From contig NC_089593.1 of the NCBI RefSeq assembly GCF_019320115.1, positions 37,209,835-37,273,834 on the forward strand: a DNA stretch of 64,000 nucleotides. Direction: 5' to 3'. Positions 11,030 through 24,100 of the stretch are shown here, piece by piece. The notes under the pieces are model-generated. The model was not told where the DNA came from. It made no database searches and worked only from the letters and a program-made list of their open reading frames with translations. The position numbers and the translations under genes are program-made. Each line of letters opens with the position of its first letter. Within the stretch, counting starts at the first letter, position 1. This DNA comes from Miscanthus floridulus. Its lineage: Eukaryota > Streptophyta > Magnoliopsida > Poales > Poaceae.

Positions 11030-12321
11030 TCTTCAGTCCCGGTTTCTCAACCGGGAGCAAGAATCCAGGACTAAAGGATCCCTCCTTTAGTCCTGGTTTC
11101 TCGTCCGAGACTAAAGGTTCACCTTTAGTCCCGGTTGGTAATATCAACCGGGGCTAAAAAAAAGCCTCCCGGCCTGACCACGTGGGCCGGCCCTTTAGTC
11201 CCGGTTAGGTTTTTTTTCTTTTTTTTTTATTTTCAATTGATGATTCATTTTGGCCATGCGAATAACTACTAGCAAACACACTGTGGGTTGTGAGCTCATC
11301 GTTGCAGCCGGAATCCATTGATGCATCCCCCGCACAAAGAATTGACCAATCTGCATAGAAGGATTAGCGCAAAGAATTAACCAATCTCCCCATAAAAAAT
11401 GAATAATCTTTCTTGTTCTTCCCATTAAATGTTTCATTCATTCATGCAACCGTAACAAGAATATAAAGGAAAAAAACATTACTCTGACAAAGTTTCAAAG
11501 TTTTTGCCAACAAGATTAGGAATTTTACTGGTGTACTCACCTCACTTATCCAAGCACGACTTCAAGGCTCCACGGGGCTTTGTCTTCCTGACTTGCCGCA
11601 AGCGCTGCATGCATGGACTCCGTGAGAGTAACCACAGCGCACATCACATGGCCGGAAATAGCCAGATCCACTACACCTAGAGTGCCGCTGCCGCAAGGGC
11701 TTGCGCCACGAACTTGTTGGAGACGCAGCTCCTAGGCCCGCATGACGCCACCGCCGCATGGCCGGTGCGCCGCAAGCCGGCATGCAACCATCGTCGCAGC
11801 TCGGCTCGCACAATGGCACACAGCTTGAAAAAGGAGATCCGATGGATTGGAGATTGAAGAGAGAGAGTGAAGATTGAAGAGAGGAAGAGATGCAACATTT
11901 GCGTGAGGATGTTGAGAAGATAAGGATGAAGAAGAGGAGAGAGAAACTATTGGAGGCGATAAAATTTTTGCCAAGGAAATTTTTGGAAGTCCCACATTCA
12001 ACATAAACTGTTGGAGACAGCAACCGGGACTAAAGGTCCCTTTCTAGTCCCGGACGGAGCCTCCAGCCGGGAGTAGACTTTTACTCCCGGTTGGAGGGAC
12101 CAACCGGGAGTAAAAGTTAACCTTTAGTCCCGGTTGGTAGCTCTAATCGGGACTAAAGGTCCCCTGCAGCAAAAGTCTGCCGCAGTAGCCGTTGGGCAGG
12201 GACCTTTAGTCCCGGTTAGAGCTACCAACCGGGACTAAAGGTTTCTCTAGTCCCGGACGCGAAAAATACCGGGACTAAAGCCAAATTTCAAAGTGGATCA
12301 AAAGTCGTTTCTCTACTAGTG
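11030..12321. mobile_element. CACTA (En/Spm) element, right end present, left end not found
   Basis: Many direct and inverted copies of the subterminal motif TTTAGTCCCGGTT / AACCGGGACTAAA lie at 11030-11210 and 12010-12290. The right terminus at 12304-12321 reads as CACTAGTAGAGAAACGAC on the minus strand, the same terminus as the complete element at 49543. No matching left CACTA end was found in 9000-11030, so the left side is truncated or rearranged. The interior (11570-12010) has GC-rich open frames without recognisable domains. Confidence 0.75.
12121..12241. repeat. long hairpin inside the CACTA subterminal region
   Basis: Arms 12121-12163 and 12199-12241 are 43 nt each and complementary at 42 of 43 positions. 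The single difference would be a G-U pair in RNA. The loop is 35 nt. Each arm is itself a partial palindrome of the CCGGGACTAAAGG motif. The structure has the size of a small-RNA precursor. Confidence 0.7.
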
Positions 12322-12762
12322 GGCCCGCAGCAGTGCTCGCAGCGTGGGACATGATCGGGATGTGGCGCGGTGCCGACCGGAGTGGAAGAGGGAGGTGCCG
12401 ACTGGAGAGGGATGTAGTGGGCAGAGAGGAGGCACCGCCGCCGGCTAGTCGCAACTCGCGAGCAGAGGAGGAGTCGCACGTGCCTACTCGGACCGTCGGA
12501 CGATGGAGCGAAAAATCTCTCGCAACTTAAAATATTATATATATAACTACTATCGTACCTTGTAGCTGACTATAAAATAACTTATTCTGTAGCCACTTTG
12601 CGTTACGATAATTATATGTTAATTTATGAGATTATAGTAACTCCTTATTAAGTGGTTTACTATAACGTTATGGTAAATATCCCCTATGTTAGAGTAACCC
12701 AACTATCGTAAATATGTATTGACATTATCGTAAATTAGTATATAAAATTATCATGGAGGTGG

Positions 12763-12765
<3 letters not shown>
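12322..12765. other. intergenic, no gene seen
   Basis: A short GC-rich stretch (to 12520) is followed by AT-rich DNA with repeated 'TATCGTA' and 'GTTACGATA' words. No coding or structural signal is supported. Confidence 0.5.

Positions 12766-12830
<65 letters not shown>
12766..12830. repeat. (TA)n microsatellite
   Basis: About 32 consecutive TA units, directly left of a terminal-inverted-repeat element. Confidence 0.95.
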
Positions 12831-12833
<3 letters not shown>

Positions 12834-14570
12834 TTGCTATAATACACCTAGGTACATCCTGTATATAGAACGCACCCAGGCCGACAGGCGCATCAACTTG
12901 GAGCAACCAGCGCGCCTAAGCGAACATGCAGTGCATGCTTCCCTAAGTTAAGTTGTATCTTCCACCTACCACGTAAAGCCACCTAGCATACAAATCTCAC
13001 TAGACTGTATACATGCATGCATGGAATTTTTTGTTGGTTCGAATCTTTGAAACAAGTTTTCTCCTAAACCGTAACCTCGATTGACAAACCGTTTGTTGCA
13101 TCCGACTCAAAAAAATATTCTGAGCAAAATTAGATCCAATATGGATATATTTTTTATCCTTTAAGCGAGTTGCATGTCAATGTACTACCGATTGCAACTC
13201 TGTCTACCACCTAGTTGCAACTAGTTATAACTCTATGTATTATATGCATCTGGTCACTATAATCACGCCAAGTTGCAATTCTGAGTTGCAATCATATCTA
13301 AGTAGCAACTATGTTGCAATTGAGTAGTAACTAGTTGCAATCAGTAGTAATTGGTTTGCAATCGGGTAGTAACTTGTTGCAACCAGTAGTAATTGTGTAG
13401 TAACGAGTTGCAACCAGTACTAACTGGGGTTGCAACTGGACAGGTGCATCTACCAACTAGGTTGCAAGTGAGTACTTGCTAGCTGCAATTGAGTAGCTAT
13501 ACAGAATGCACCTTGGTTGCAACTGGTCAGATGTTCAAGTTGCAATTGGCTAGTGCTAAATAGGCCACAACCAAGTTGCAATTGTGTTGCAGACGTGCTT
13601 GCAACTCACTGTACAACTTAGTTGCAATTACATACTTTAAATTTTTTTCAACAAATATAGCCTTCATGGATCTCATTTTGTTAAACATATTTTTCCGAAG
13701 AACCTACTTCAAACCGATTCAAAAACGGATCTGTGGTTTAGGAGATATCACATTTTTTTGAATCAAAACAAGAAAAGATTCCATCCATGCATACTTACTG
13801 GTGGGTGGGTTGACCTATGAGGTGGCGTCACGGGGTTGGTTGTGTCCATTTAATTTTGCATGCATGAGCGCAGGTTTGGTAGGAAAATGTGGGGAGGGTC
13901 CTACGGGCGTGCGCTGGCGCGTGGACCGCAGGGTTAGAGAGGGTCTGTGCACTCGTTACATAGAATGCAACTGGCCTATCACACGAGTCGCAACTAGTCT
14001 ACCACCAGAGTAGCAATTTGTGTACGACTGAAGTTGCAATCGGCTGACGGCCTGAGTTGGAACTGGTATACAAATGAAGCTGCAACCAGCTGTCCAGGAC
14101 AGTTGCAACTGCCCTACCCAACCGGAATGCAACTGGCCTATCACCAAGGTTGCAATTTGTGTAGGACAGAAGTTGAAATCGGTTCAAGGGATGAGTTGCA
14201 ACTTATATACAAACGATGCTGCAACAAGCCGTCTAGAGCAATCGCAACTGGCCTACCCAACAGGAATGCAACGAGCCTGAGCATTTTTTTCGTTTCGAAT
14301 CAAGAATAGATTCCCTACATGTATGCTTCCTAGTTGGTGGGTTAACCTGTGATGTGGCGTCACATGGTTGGTTGCCTCCATCTATTTTTTGCATGCACAA
14401 ACGTGGAGTTTGTTAATTCGAGGACCAGCTGTTGTGCGGTACGCGTGGCGTCTGGTCTGGGCCGGTACGTCTCTCGCTCGACGCTCGCCGTGCTCCGCGC
14501 GTCTCGCCGCTCGCTCTCGTGGTCAGGTGCATTTGCTGCACAGAATGCACCCAGGTGCATTTTAGCCTCG
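12831..14570. mobile_element. unclassified terminal-inverted-repeat element rich in GTTGCAACT
   Basis: The left end (from GCTATAATACACCTAGG, about 12835) and the complement of the right end (GCTAAAATGCACCTGGG, about 14551-14566) form an imperfect inverted repeat of about 45 bp. Both outer flanks are TA repeats. The interior carries about 30 degenerate copies of TTGCAA-centred words in two blocks (13190-13630 and 13960-14280). It also has a direct duplication of a segment of about 100 bp around 'GATGTGGCGTCAC' (about 13800 and 14335). The inverted arms around 13015 and 13750 share 'TTTCTCCTAAACC'. No transposase is seen, so it is non-autonomous. Confidence 0.55.
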
Positions 14571-14679
14571 TCCTATATATATATACAACTAAAAAGAAAG
14601 AAAGAAAGAAAGACCATTGTTTCGTACGATAATCGTCGCTCAGTCGGTCCGCCCCTCCCCTTGCGATACCGCATGTCGT

Positions 14680-15490
14680 AATCCTGTAAAAGGAAACCCC
14701 CTGCGATCAGCCAACGCTCGTGCACGATGGACCCTTCCTCAATCACCGTAAAGGAAACCCCTGTGCCCTCCCGCACTCGCAATCCTATAAAAAAGGAACC
14801 CCCAAGCACCCGATCATCATCAGCGCCGCCGCCTACGTGCGACCCCGCTCGACCCTCGGCGTTGGAATGGACATAATCTTGGGATCCTACGGCCTCCATC
14901 ATTAGCACCACAGCCTCCGTGCGACCCCGCTCGACCCTCGGTGTTGGAACGGACCACTGTGCCACGTCGCAGCACCTCCGTTCCTTGGCCTCACGCCGCC
15001 GCCATCGGACGGTCCACTGCTGGACGCGACTCCTGCAACCCCTGCGCACGCGACCGCGAGCCACCGAACGACCTTCGTGCGACCCCCACTCGACTCTTGC
15101 TGTTGGAACGGACCATTGCGCCACGTCGCAGCACCTTCGTTCCTTGGACTCATGCTGCCGCCGTCGAATGGGCCACTGCTGGACGCGACGCCTGCGAGCC
15201 ACCGGGCCATCGTTTAAGCACCGCGTCCCCGGCACCTGGTACGTCCTGTGATCCACCGACGGGTAAATATGTTGGCGGCGGGAACCAATCTGACGACCGC
15301 CGCCACGCCCTGGCTAGGCCACAGCCGGCCTTGTCCGAAACCCCCGGCTGGCCAGCAGCTAGCCCCGTCCGGCTACAGCTAGCCAGCGGCCGGCCAAAAC
15401 CATAAACCCAGGGCCAGGCAGCCACGGCCGGCTAAAACCACATCCGGGCCAAGCCAGGCCACAACCGGCACTGGACGACACCCCCAGACG
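14680..15490 (+). repeat. GC-rich tandem repeats in Helitron 1 leader
   Basis: Three copies of a unit starting GCGACCCCGCTCGACCCTCG lie at about 14838, 14921 and 15078. The last two extend for about 110 bp, period 157 bp. A second pair around 'GGCCACA.CCGGC' and 'CGGCCAGCA' lies at about 15318 and 15458. Three 'AATCCT.TAAAA.GGAA' words lie at 14681, 14744 and 14790. The open frames across this block are by-products of the repeat. Confidence 0.65.
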
Positions 15491-15591
15491 GCCAGCAATG
15501 TATAAGTCTTGAGTAGATGTTTTCCTATATATGATATAGCTTTCTGTTCTACTCAGTTAACTCTTGTGGTCTATGAAAATGATAACTTCAG

Positions 15592-15660
15592 GTAGTTTTG
15601 GATGTGGGTTGTGGCACTGGTGTTCTTTCGATATTTTGTGCTTTTGTTGGTGCCACTCGT
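15592..15660 (+). pseudogene. captured exon of a protein arginine methyltransferase
   Basis: This 69-nt stretch follows ACTTCAG and is followed by GTAAGT, so it is framed as an exon. It reads VVLDVGCGTGVLSIFCAF, then VGATR, which is motif I (the S-adenosylmethionine-binding VLDVGCGTG) of protein arginine methyltransferases. The fit is best to the PRMT6-like class. The enzyme family methylates arginines on histones and RNA-binding proteins. Only one exon is recognisable. The methyltransferase remainder was not found in the neighbouring kilobases. It lies on the coding strand of Helitron 1, upstream of RepHel, and is inferred to be a transduplicated fragment. Confidence 0.7.
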
Positions 15661-18180
15661 GTAAGTTTTTAGTTATTAGTTGCACACTTTGCATTTCTGA
15701 TGATCTTATCAATGTAGGAAAACTGATGATTTTTTAATCCCGCACTCTGTAGATGCTACTATATTCCTCGCATATGTGGAGGCGTAGATCATTCACCATT
15801 ACATAATACCAGTGCAATCGACAGGGAGTGCCTTCAGTCCAAGAACCTCAACTCATCACTGTTATTTGTCCGGCAATAGCTACGGACAAGTGAAGCCTTG
15901 TTCATCCTATGTTTTACTAAAACATAATATACAGAGGTATACGCAGCATGCGCTGGAAATTATAATATTGGAATTCTTCTTGTCACGTTGTACTGTTTTT
16001 CTTCAGTATAGTTTTTCGTTTTCTCTCTGGTGGCCTTTAGCTTTAGTAGTCTCTGAGAGTTTGGATTCTTTGGGATTCCTTCAGGTGCAGCATAGCTTAA
16101 TCTTTTCAGTTCAGTAAAGAAACAGCAAATCGTTCAGATTCTTCAAGTTTGGTGAGGCTTAGGGAAAAAATCTAAAATTTAGTTCAGTCTTCAGCTGAGT
16201 TTTCTCTAAAATTTTCTCTCCACACAGTTTTGCTCTGTATTTCAGTCTGCACTGCATCTTTATCATCAAGTAAGTAGGTAAGTTCCACGTTTCAGACTTT
16301 AGATTCTAAACTTCCACTTTCTGCTACAGTGACTTTCTTTAGATAATCACTTCTTGCTTGTCTTTAGTTATCTTATTTTATTGTTTGTTCAGTTCAAGCT
16401 TGCATAGAGTTCAAATTAATTTATTTAGCTGTAGCCTTCGTCAGATTAGTTAACAATATTTTGGTCAAAGAAACAAGATGTTTTCTCAAGTTCAGTTTCC
16501 TTTTCAATTACAGAAGTTTCAGACTTTGCAAGTGACTTTTTCACTTTTAAGTGATCGGCAATCAGGCATACCACTGTTGCCTGCATTTGGATTGACGTTG
16601 CCCTTGTGACATATGCAGCTCTAGCGATCACTTATTTTTGTATCATAGCCAACCTGCAGAATGTAGTTGGATTTTTTTTATAAGGACCATCATTTAGCTC
16701 TTCTATTTCAGCTAAGCTTAGGAAGCAATCTGGAAAGTCTTGACAAATTGGAAGTTATAGCATCACTAAATCAGTACACCATAGGTGTTGCCTACAGAAA
16801 GCAAGGCAAGGCTTTCTAATTGAGTTAACTGAAAGTGGTCTGGAAAATTACAACGGTTGTTACATCTGAACTAAACAAATAGTATATAGTTGACAGTTGG
16901 AGTGAGATAAGAGGGAGAATAACATATAGTTGACAGTTTGAGTGATAAGAGGCAGACGCTTGGGCGAGGCTGGCTGAAGTTCAGTGTACCACACACTGAA
17001 CTGCAGAGTCACATCTGAACACCTACCGCTCATGGTTCGGCAAATTGTAATACTTAATTAATATATTTTCACCAGTTTACAAATTATCTCACAGTTCTGT
17101 CTATTGTCCACACTAATATGAATGCAAGCAGGAGAAAATATATTGTTTTCACTCCTGTCTACTGTTCATGGTCCAGCAATTGTAACCAGGATTGGTTTGA
17201 TAGTTGATTTTCATATTGATAGTTGATTTTCAAATTCAAATCATTTAATCGTATGATTGGTTATTACTAATTACAAGTACCGGTATCTCCAAATTTTAGA
17301 TAAACAGCACAGGAACAGAGATTGCAAGGTTCAGAAGAGCAGAGATTGCTGCAAGTAGCTTTGGATGCTTAACTGATCAATATACAATGATTTGGCTTAC
17401 ACAAACACGAAAAGCACAGAACTTTCAACATTATTTAAACGTTGGTTTTGGGTGAGAAAATGAAGAGCCAAGGAAAATCGAAATCATACTGTTAGGAGAA
17501 TGTTTCAGAGTACAGCTAAAATAATTTTTGTAGACAAAAGATTTTGATTTCCAATAAATCGAGTAAGCAATTGTGAACTTAAAAAAGGTTTAATTGTGCA
17601 TGCTTTCAGTTCAAATCATTTGGAACAACCGTATCAATGTTTTTGTACTAAAGTAGCTGTTCTGATAATTGATGTTACCTGAATCAGAGACTAGGGCAGA
17701 AACTCTGAAACATAGTAAAACTTTCAGTAGTCACTTGGTAGGTCCTGATGATTTTTTAGTAGCTTGGCCCTGCCGTTGCAGGTACTTAACTATTCTTCTT
17801 GAATGCTTGGCATATATTGTAAATAAATTAGTGGATGCATAGGCTGATAGTATGCTTTTTTAGCAATGTGCCATTCCACATTTTCTGAATTTATACATGA
17901 CGTGTACTATGAAAATGTGAACAAGCTATCTTGCAAGGATAATTGTGAATGCAGTTTGAAATCAAGATTCATTTTTCATATGTGCACTTTGAATACATTG
18001 ATGGCAATCTATGTGGCCTATTGGTCTTGGTGATCCATTCATGACCATCTTTTCCATTGTGCATACTCCAGCTTTATTTGTAGTGTTATTCAGTTCGTTC
18101 AGGTTGCATATTATCGACCTATTTAACTTTTTTTTGGCAATAATGAGATTAATTGGGCATATTATTTCTTAGGCACAACA
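15661..18180 (+). other. AT-rich noncoding part of Helitron 1
   Basis: No gene is recognised. The open frame 15812-16117 has no motif. The sequence looks like intron or intergenic DNA between the captured exon and the RepHel gene. Confidence 0.45.
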
Positions 18181-21100
18181 TTGCTAAAAGTGACAGGTAG
18201 TGTTATGGACACGCCAAGGCCAACCGGTGATCGGGTACCTTTGGGGACCTTACAAATACAACACATGGAGGTAAATAAACTTTTAAAATATCTCTACATA
18301 TTCTATGTTCATATGTTTGCAACTCACAAAAATTTATTGAAGGGAATCATACGCAATCTAATGAGCATAAGAGGAAGAGGGATAGAGAACGGTACGCAAC
18401 AATGTCTGATGAAAAGAGGAGTGAAAGAAACAAGAAACGCCGTGAGAGGTATAAGATGAATAAACAAGGTCGTGTTGATTCCCATAACAATGAGGTTGTT
18501 CATTCAATAGGTATGGTGGTGTTGCTTAGTGTCACTTTAAAAGCCATATGTGTTATAATTAATAACAATTTATTTATACTATGTTCAAACTTGCAGATAG
18601 GAATACAACAAATGGAACGGACGAAAATAGTGACAAACTCCATATGCACTCAACCAATAGTAATGGCGCCAATGAATTATCAGGTTACTTATTCTGCTAA
18701 TAAAATTATTTATTGGTGCGGCGACTGCAATTAACCTATTGGCATAGTTTGCTTATTGTATGGATTAATTAATAACAATCAACTATGTTGGAACTTGCAT
18801 ATGGGAATACAACAAATGAAATGGACGAAAATAGTGACCGGCTCCATAGGCAATCAACTTACAGTAATGGCTTGCAATAATTATCAGGTTACTTATTAGC
18901 AGAATAAAAGTATTTATTGGTGTGGCAACTGTAAGTGACATAGTTTGCTTATGGAATGGTTCAATATGTATTGTATGGTTATATTTGTAGACGGTCTGGT
19001 ACCTTCAAGCAACATTGGTGGCACTGGTTACGTGGATGACATTGAAATGGGTACACTTTTGTATCCATTGCTTGGAATTCTGGTGAATCGTGCCTGTGTT
19101 TGTTTATTCCGATTGTGCTTAGACACCATCCTAATGTGCGTTGATTAAAGTGTCATTCCATGATATATAGGTTTGGGATGTGCACCCAGTCTCATCAACC
19201 GGCTTGTAATGTGTCTAAATGAGCGTAAGCGTGATCGTGACAGAGCACGATACGCTGCAATGTCTAATGAACAAAGGGCGCTACAGAATAAGAGATGACG
19301 TGAATTGTATGCAACAAAAAAATACACCAAAAAATATAAGAATGATGCTACAAATGACTCCAAAGGAGACTGCCCAGCCAACACGTGTGCAAATAATATT
19401 GATTTCTCCGTAGCAATATCTTATCATGGTGTTGTAGGATACTTATTATATGAATGAATTTTTAGACGGTGTTGTCCCTTTAACCATTGGAGCACCTGAT
19501 GATATTGATGACAATTTAACTAAGACGGATATCAATACTTTTCAAGAAACGGGTATGCATTTATAGAATGGTGGCTTTGTTTTTAATTACAAAAAGAGTT
19601 TGAACACCATCGTAGCTGACACTGTTGTGTAAATTCATTATCATACAATTTCAATTATTGTGTGTTCTTCATCGATTAAACATTGAGACCGAACATTTTT
19701 TTTATTAATATATAGGTGATGTAAATGCATCCCCTTCCATCAACAACTTTGTCACATGTCCAAAAGAGCGTAAGCGTGAGCTAGATAGAGCACGAAGGGC
19801 TGCAATGTCTCTTGAACAAAAGGCGCAAATAAACAAGAGGCGGCGTGAGTTGTATGCGGCAAAAAATACTACAAGGAAACTGCAAATGACTCCACAAGAG
19901 AAGAACTTGAAACGAAAAGAGATCAACAAAAAATATAATACGATGGTGAGAGAACGCCGAGCCAACAATCTGCATCCAGACTCAATCGCCATGGAGAGCC
20001 CTTACTTTAACCATCAGCTTATTTTCCCTTCTTCACCTCAATCGCCTGAAGCGCCTTCACACGATATGGAAATAACTGAATTGAGGGGCACGCCTATTGA
20101 CATCGCGCCTTCTCTAGTTTATAATCCAGAAGTCCAGACCCCTGAATTGGCTATGGCACAGACCATACATAGGCAACGAGTGGCCACTAGAGAGAGAAAT
20201 GCCCTTCTATCTCGTCGCAATCGGGCTTTTGAAGCAAACATTGGAAGAAGGGCTAGAGGATGTGCAGATGGAAAGTGCAATGATTCGAACAACCCAACTC
20301 AACCGAATGTGGTTTACAATGGTAATTAGCCTTGATCACTATATATTGTTGGTACTTTCACCTTAGCTCTTCTATTCCAAAAAGTCATAACTTTTCTTAC
20401 TACAGGTGGTGTCACCCAGGAACCTCCAATTCCACCACCTAATAATTGCACAGGTACACAGATACAACCGTCTATAGTTGATGGTACCTCTTCAATGCCT
20501 CCAAACGATGCACAAGCTCATACGCCAGACTTTATGGTCGAGGATGGTATTTTCTTCATTAAATTTATCCATTTTTTGTATGCCATTATGTTTCTCTCAT
20601 CATATATGTGGCCGTGTTGCACAGACTATGATGAGGATGTCATATTTGAGGAGGACAAGGAAGAGGATGTGGCATACTTTTTCACCGGACAAGGTACACC
20701 GCATAATAGTCAAAACATTCTTTCACAGACTTTCTTTCAACGCGTAACACAACAACATTTTGTTAGAAGACGACGAGGAGGGAGCCAACGTCGAGCACAA
20801 TCTCGACACAGATGAGCAAGACAATAGTGAGCCTAATGTCCCGGATCCATACGACAAGGTTTATGCTAATGTCCCATCAGAGTCGCACATGCTACTGTCG
20901 GTGCCAAACTGCGAGCACTGCAATGTAAAGAAATTTGAGGGTGAACCACCCAAATTCTATTGTCAGGGTGGAAAGATTCATCTTTCAACTCATGAGACAC
21001 CACCAGAGCTCATGAGGTTGTGGTCAAGCTTGGACGCTGATGCTAGGCACTTTCGTGCAAACATCAGATATTTCAACGACCACTTCTCTTTAACTTCTCT

Positions 21101-24100
21101 ATACTGCCACCTAGATCGTGTGACCACTAACACGTGAATCTACAATGTCTACACGTACCGTGCCCATGGCCAGATTTAACATAACATACGTTCATTTGGT
21201 AAAGAGGAGGGTGTCAAAAAGAGACACCTCGAGCTTTATTTTTACGATGATGATCTGTCCCTCGAGCATCGGATGAGCAAGTGCCGTGAGCAATGCGCCC
21301 AAAAAGACAAAGAAGTTATAGAGCAATTGGTTAGTATCTTTAATAGGAATCCCTACTCTCAGCAACTAAGGAGTATGGGACACGTTGAAAATCTAGAGGA
21401 TTACCGGGTCGAGTTGAACCTTGAATAGCGGCTTGACCAGAGAACATATAATGTGCCACTAACATTAGAGGTGGTCATCGTCTGGGTTGAGGGGAGTGAG
21501 CATCATGGCCAATTCGAGCATAGTGTTCTCCTACAAAGGAAGGATCGGTCTATACACGACATCTGCTCATATAATGCATGCTACGACCCACTGTCATACC
21601 CGCTGTTCTTTCCAAGGGGTGAGCTCGGGTGGCACAATTGCATTCCAAAAGTGGGTGTGACTATGGCTCAAGTTGAGTGAGCTCGAGCAATCCGCAAAAG
21701 GCATGCCGAGAATGGTGACGATGATGATGGAGGTAACTTGAACTCTTTTCAATAATGCAAAATAAACTATTTTCTGTTAACGCATTATACTAATTCGAAC
21801 AATGTCTCCCTATAGAACCTGTTTTGAATACATGTGTCTCTGTGCGTGACTACTACTGCTACAAGTTCTAGATGTGGCCAGGGATATTTAATCCAATACT
21901 CTATGGCCGGCATCTTTTCCAGCAGTTCGCCGTCGACACCTACATCAAGATTGAGAGCTCATGTTTAGACTACATGAGGAACAATCAGGATACTTTGAGG
22001 GTTGGCCTATACCAAGGCCTGGTGGATAGCATGCATTCAGGTGAAGGATCTGCTAAGAATGTCGGAAGGCGTACTGTCCTGTCTTCGTCATTCATCGGAG
22101 GACCCCGTGATATGAGGCATTGATACATGGATGCAATGGCTCTGGTGTGAAAGTATGGTAAACCTGATATCTTCCTCACAATGACGTGCAACCCTAACTG
22201 GGATGATATCAAGAATGAACTTTATCTAGGCCAGACACCATAGGACCGCCTAGATCTCGTCACATGGGTCTTCATAGCAAAGTTAGAGGCGATGAGGAAA
22301 ATGTTGATGGAGAAAGACATACTTGGGAAGGTGAAGGCCTACGTATATGTAGTGGAGTTCTAGAAGAGGGGCTTGTTGCATGCACACTTCTTGCTGATAA
22401 TGGAACGGAAGTACAAGCTCACATGTCCCGAGCAATATGACATGATTATCAGTGCAAAGCTACCAAACAAGAATAAGTACCCTGAGCTCTACAAGATGGT
22501 GACGAAGCATATGATGCATGGTCCTTGCGAGACGCTAAATCTATATTGTCCATGCACGGTGGGCCGTGGGTCATGCAAGAACCGTTACCCACACCCATTC
22601 TATGAGGCAACGTCATAGGGAAAGGATTTGTACCCCATCTATCGGTGACGCAATGATGGCCGCACGCTAAAAGTTTGAGGCCATTACCTGGACAATCAAT
22701 GGGTCGTGCCTTACAACCCTGGCCTGCTACGTACCTTCAACTACCATATCAATGTTGAGGCCTATGGGAGCATTAAATCAGTAAAGTATCTATTCAAATA
22801 CATATGCAAGGGACATGATAGGGCATCGGTGGTGATGAGGGAGACCGACAAAGCAAACGAGAAAGGGAACATTGATGAGATCAAGCAGTATAGAGATGCC
22901 CGTTGGGTGACGCCTCCAGAAGCACTATGGAGGATATATGGCTTTGACTTGAGCAAGAACCATCCACTAGTACTACAACTATAGCTTCATCTACCCGACA
23001 TGCACATGGTGGCATTTCATAAACGGGATAAGGTTGAACAGATCGTTAATAGGTCAGGTGTAGAAGAGTCAATGCTGACAGCATACTTCGATGCAAACAG
23101 GCATCATGAGGAAGCCCATGGAATCTTGTATCGAGACATCCCAGAGCGTTTTACCTGGTAGTCTTATGGTAAATTTTGGCAGAAAAGGAAAAACTCTATT
23201 TTTCAAGTTGGAAGAGTCATCTCGGCTCATCCTGCTGAGGGAGAACGTTACTTTCTTTGTGTTCTCTTGAACAATGTTCCTAGTGCTACCTCATACGAAC
23301 ATCTAAGGATGGTTGATGGCGTGCTACTACCTTCATTCCATGAAGTTGCAGAAAGGAGGCATCTAATCGAAGAAGACAATACACTGGATGAATGTCTAAC
23401 TGAAGCTACTTTATTCCAGATGCCTTCCTCTCTACGAAGGCTATTTGCAACAATATTGGTATTCTGTGAGCCGCATGATGTGATGGGGTTGTGGAAAAAA
23501 CACTACGATGCAATGTCAGAGGACTACAGCTGCAATCATCCATCCTTGGATCTGGTGCAATAAATGGTTTTGATAGACATTAGAAACATGTTACGGTCTA
23601 TGGAGAAGGACATAAGGTCATTTCCTCTTCTAGATATTGATCACTCATACGATGATGCCAGCCATATTCCTCGTGAGATATTTGAGGACGCTAGCGTCGA
23701 GCAGAATCCCGAAGATGTGCTATTGTGCGACTTACTCAACGTCGAGCAAAGGTCTACCTATGATGAGATAATGGTCGCTGTCTACAGCAAACAAGGTTGG
23801 TTGTTCTTTGTGGATGGACCTAGCGGGACCGGAAAGACATTTTTGTATAGGGCACTTCTCGCAAAACTACGTAGCTAGGACAAGCTTGACGTGGCTACAG
23901 CTACACCTGGAGTCACAGCAGCCATAATGCCAGGTGGGAGGATGCCCTACTCGCATTTCAAGATACCCCTCACTCTTCAAGAGGGCGGTTGTTGTAGCTT
24001 CATGAAATAGAGTGGTATTGCCAAGTTGCTACAGCAAGCAACTCTCATAATTTGGGATGAGGCATCTATGACAAAGAGGCAAAATGTGGAAGCACTAGAC

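Noticed and set aside
10503..11157. Overlapping 200-codon frames on both strands as a gene
   Set aside because: They run into CACTA subterminal repeats (the C-terminal residues are translations of the TTTAGTCCCGG motif) and have no motif.
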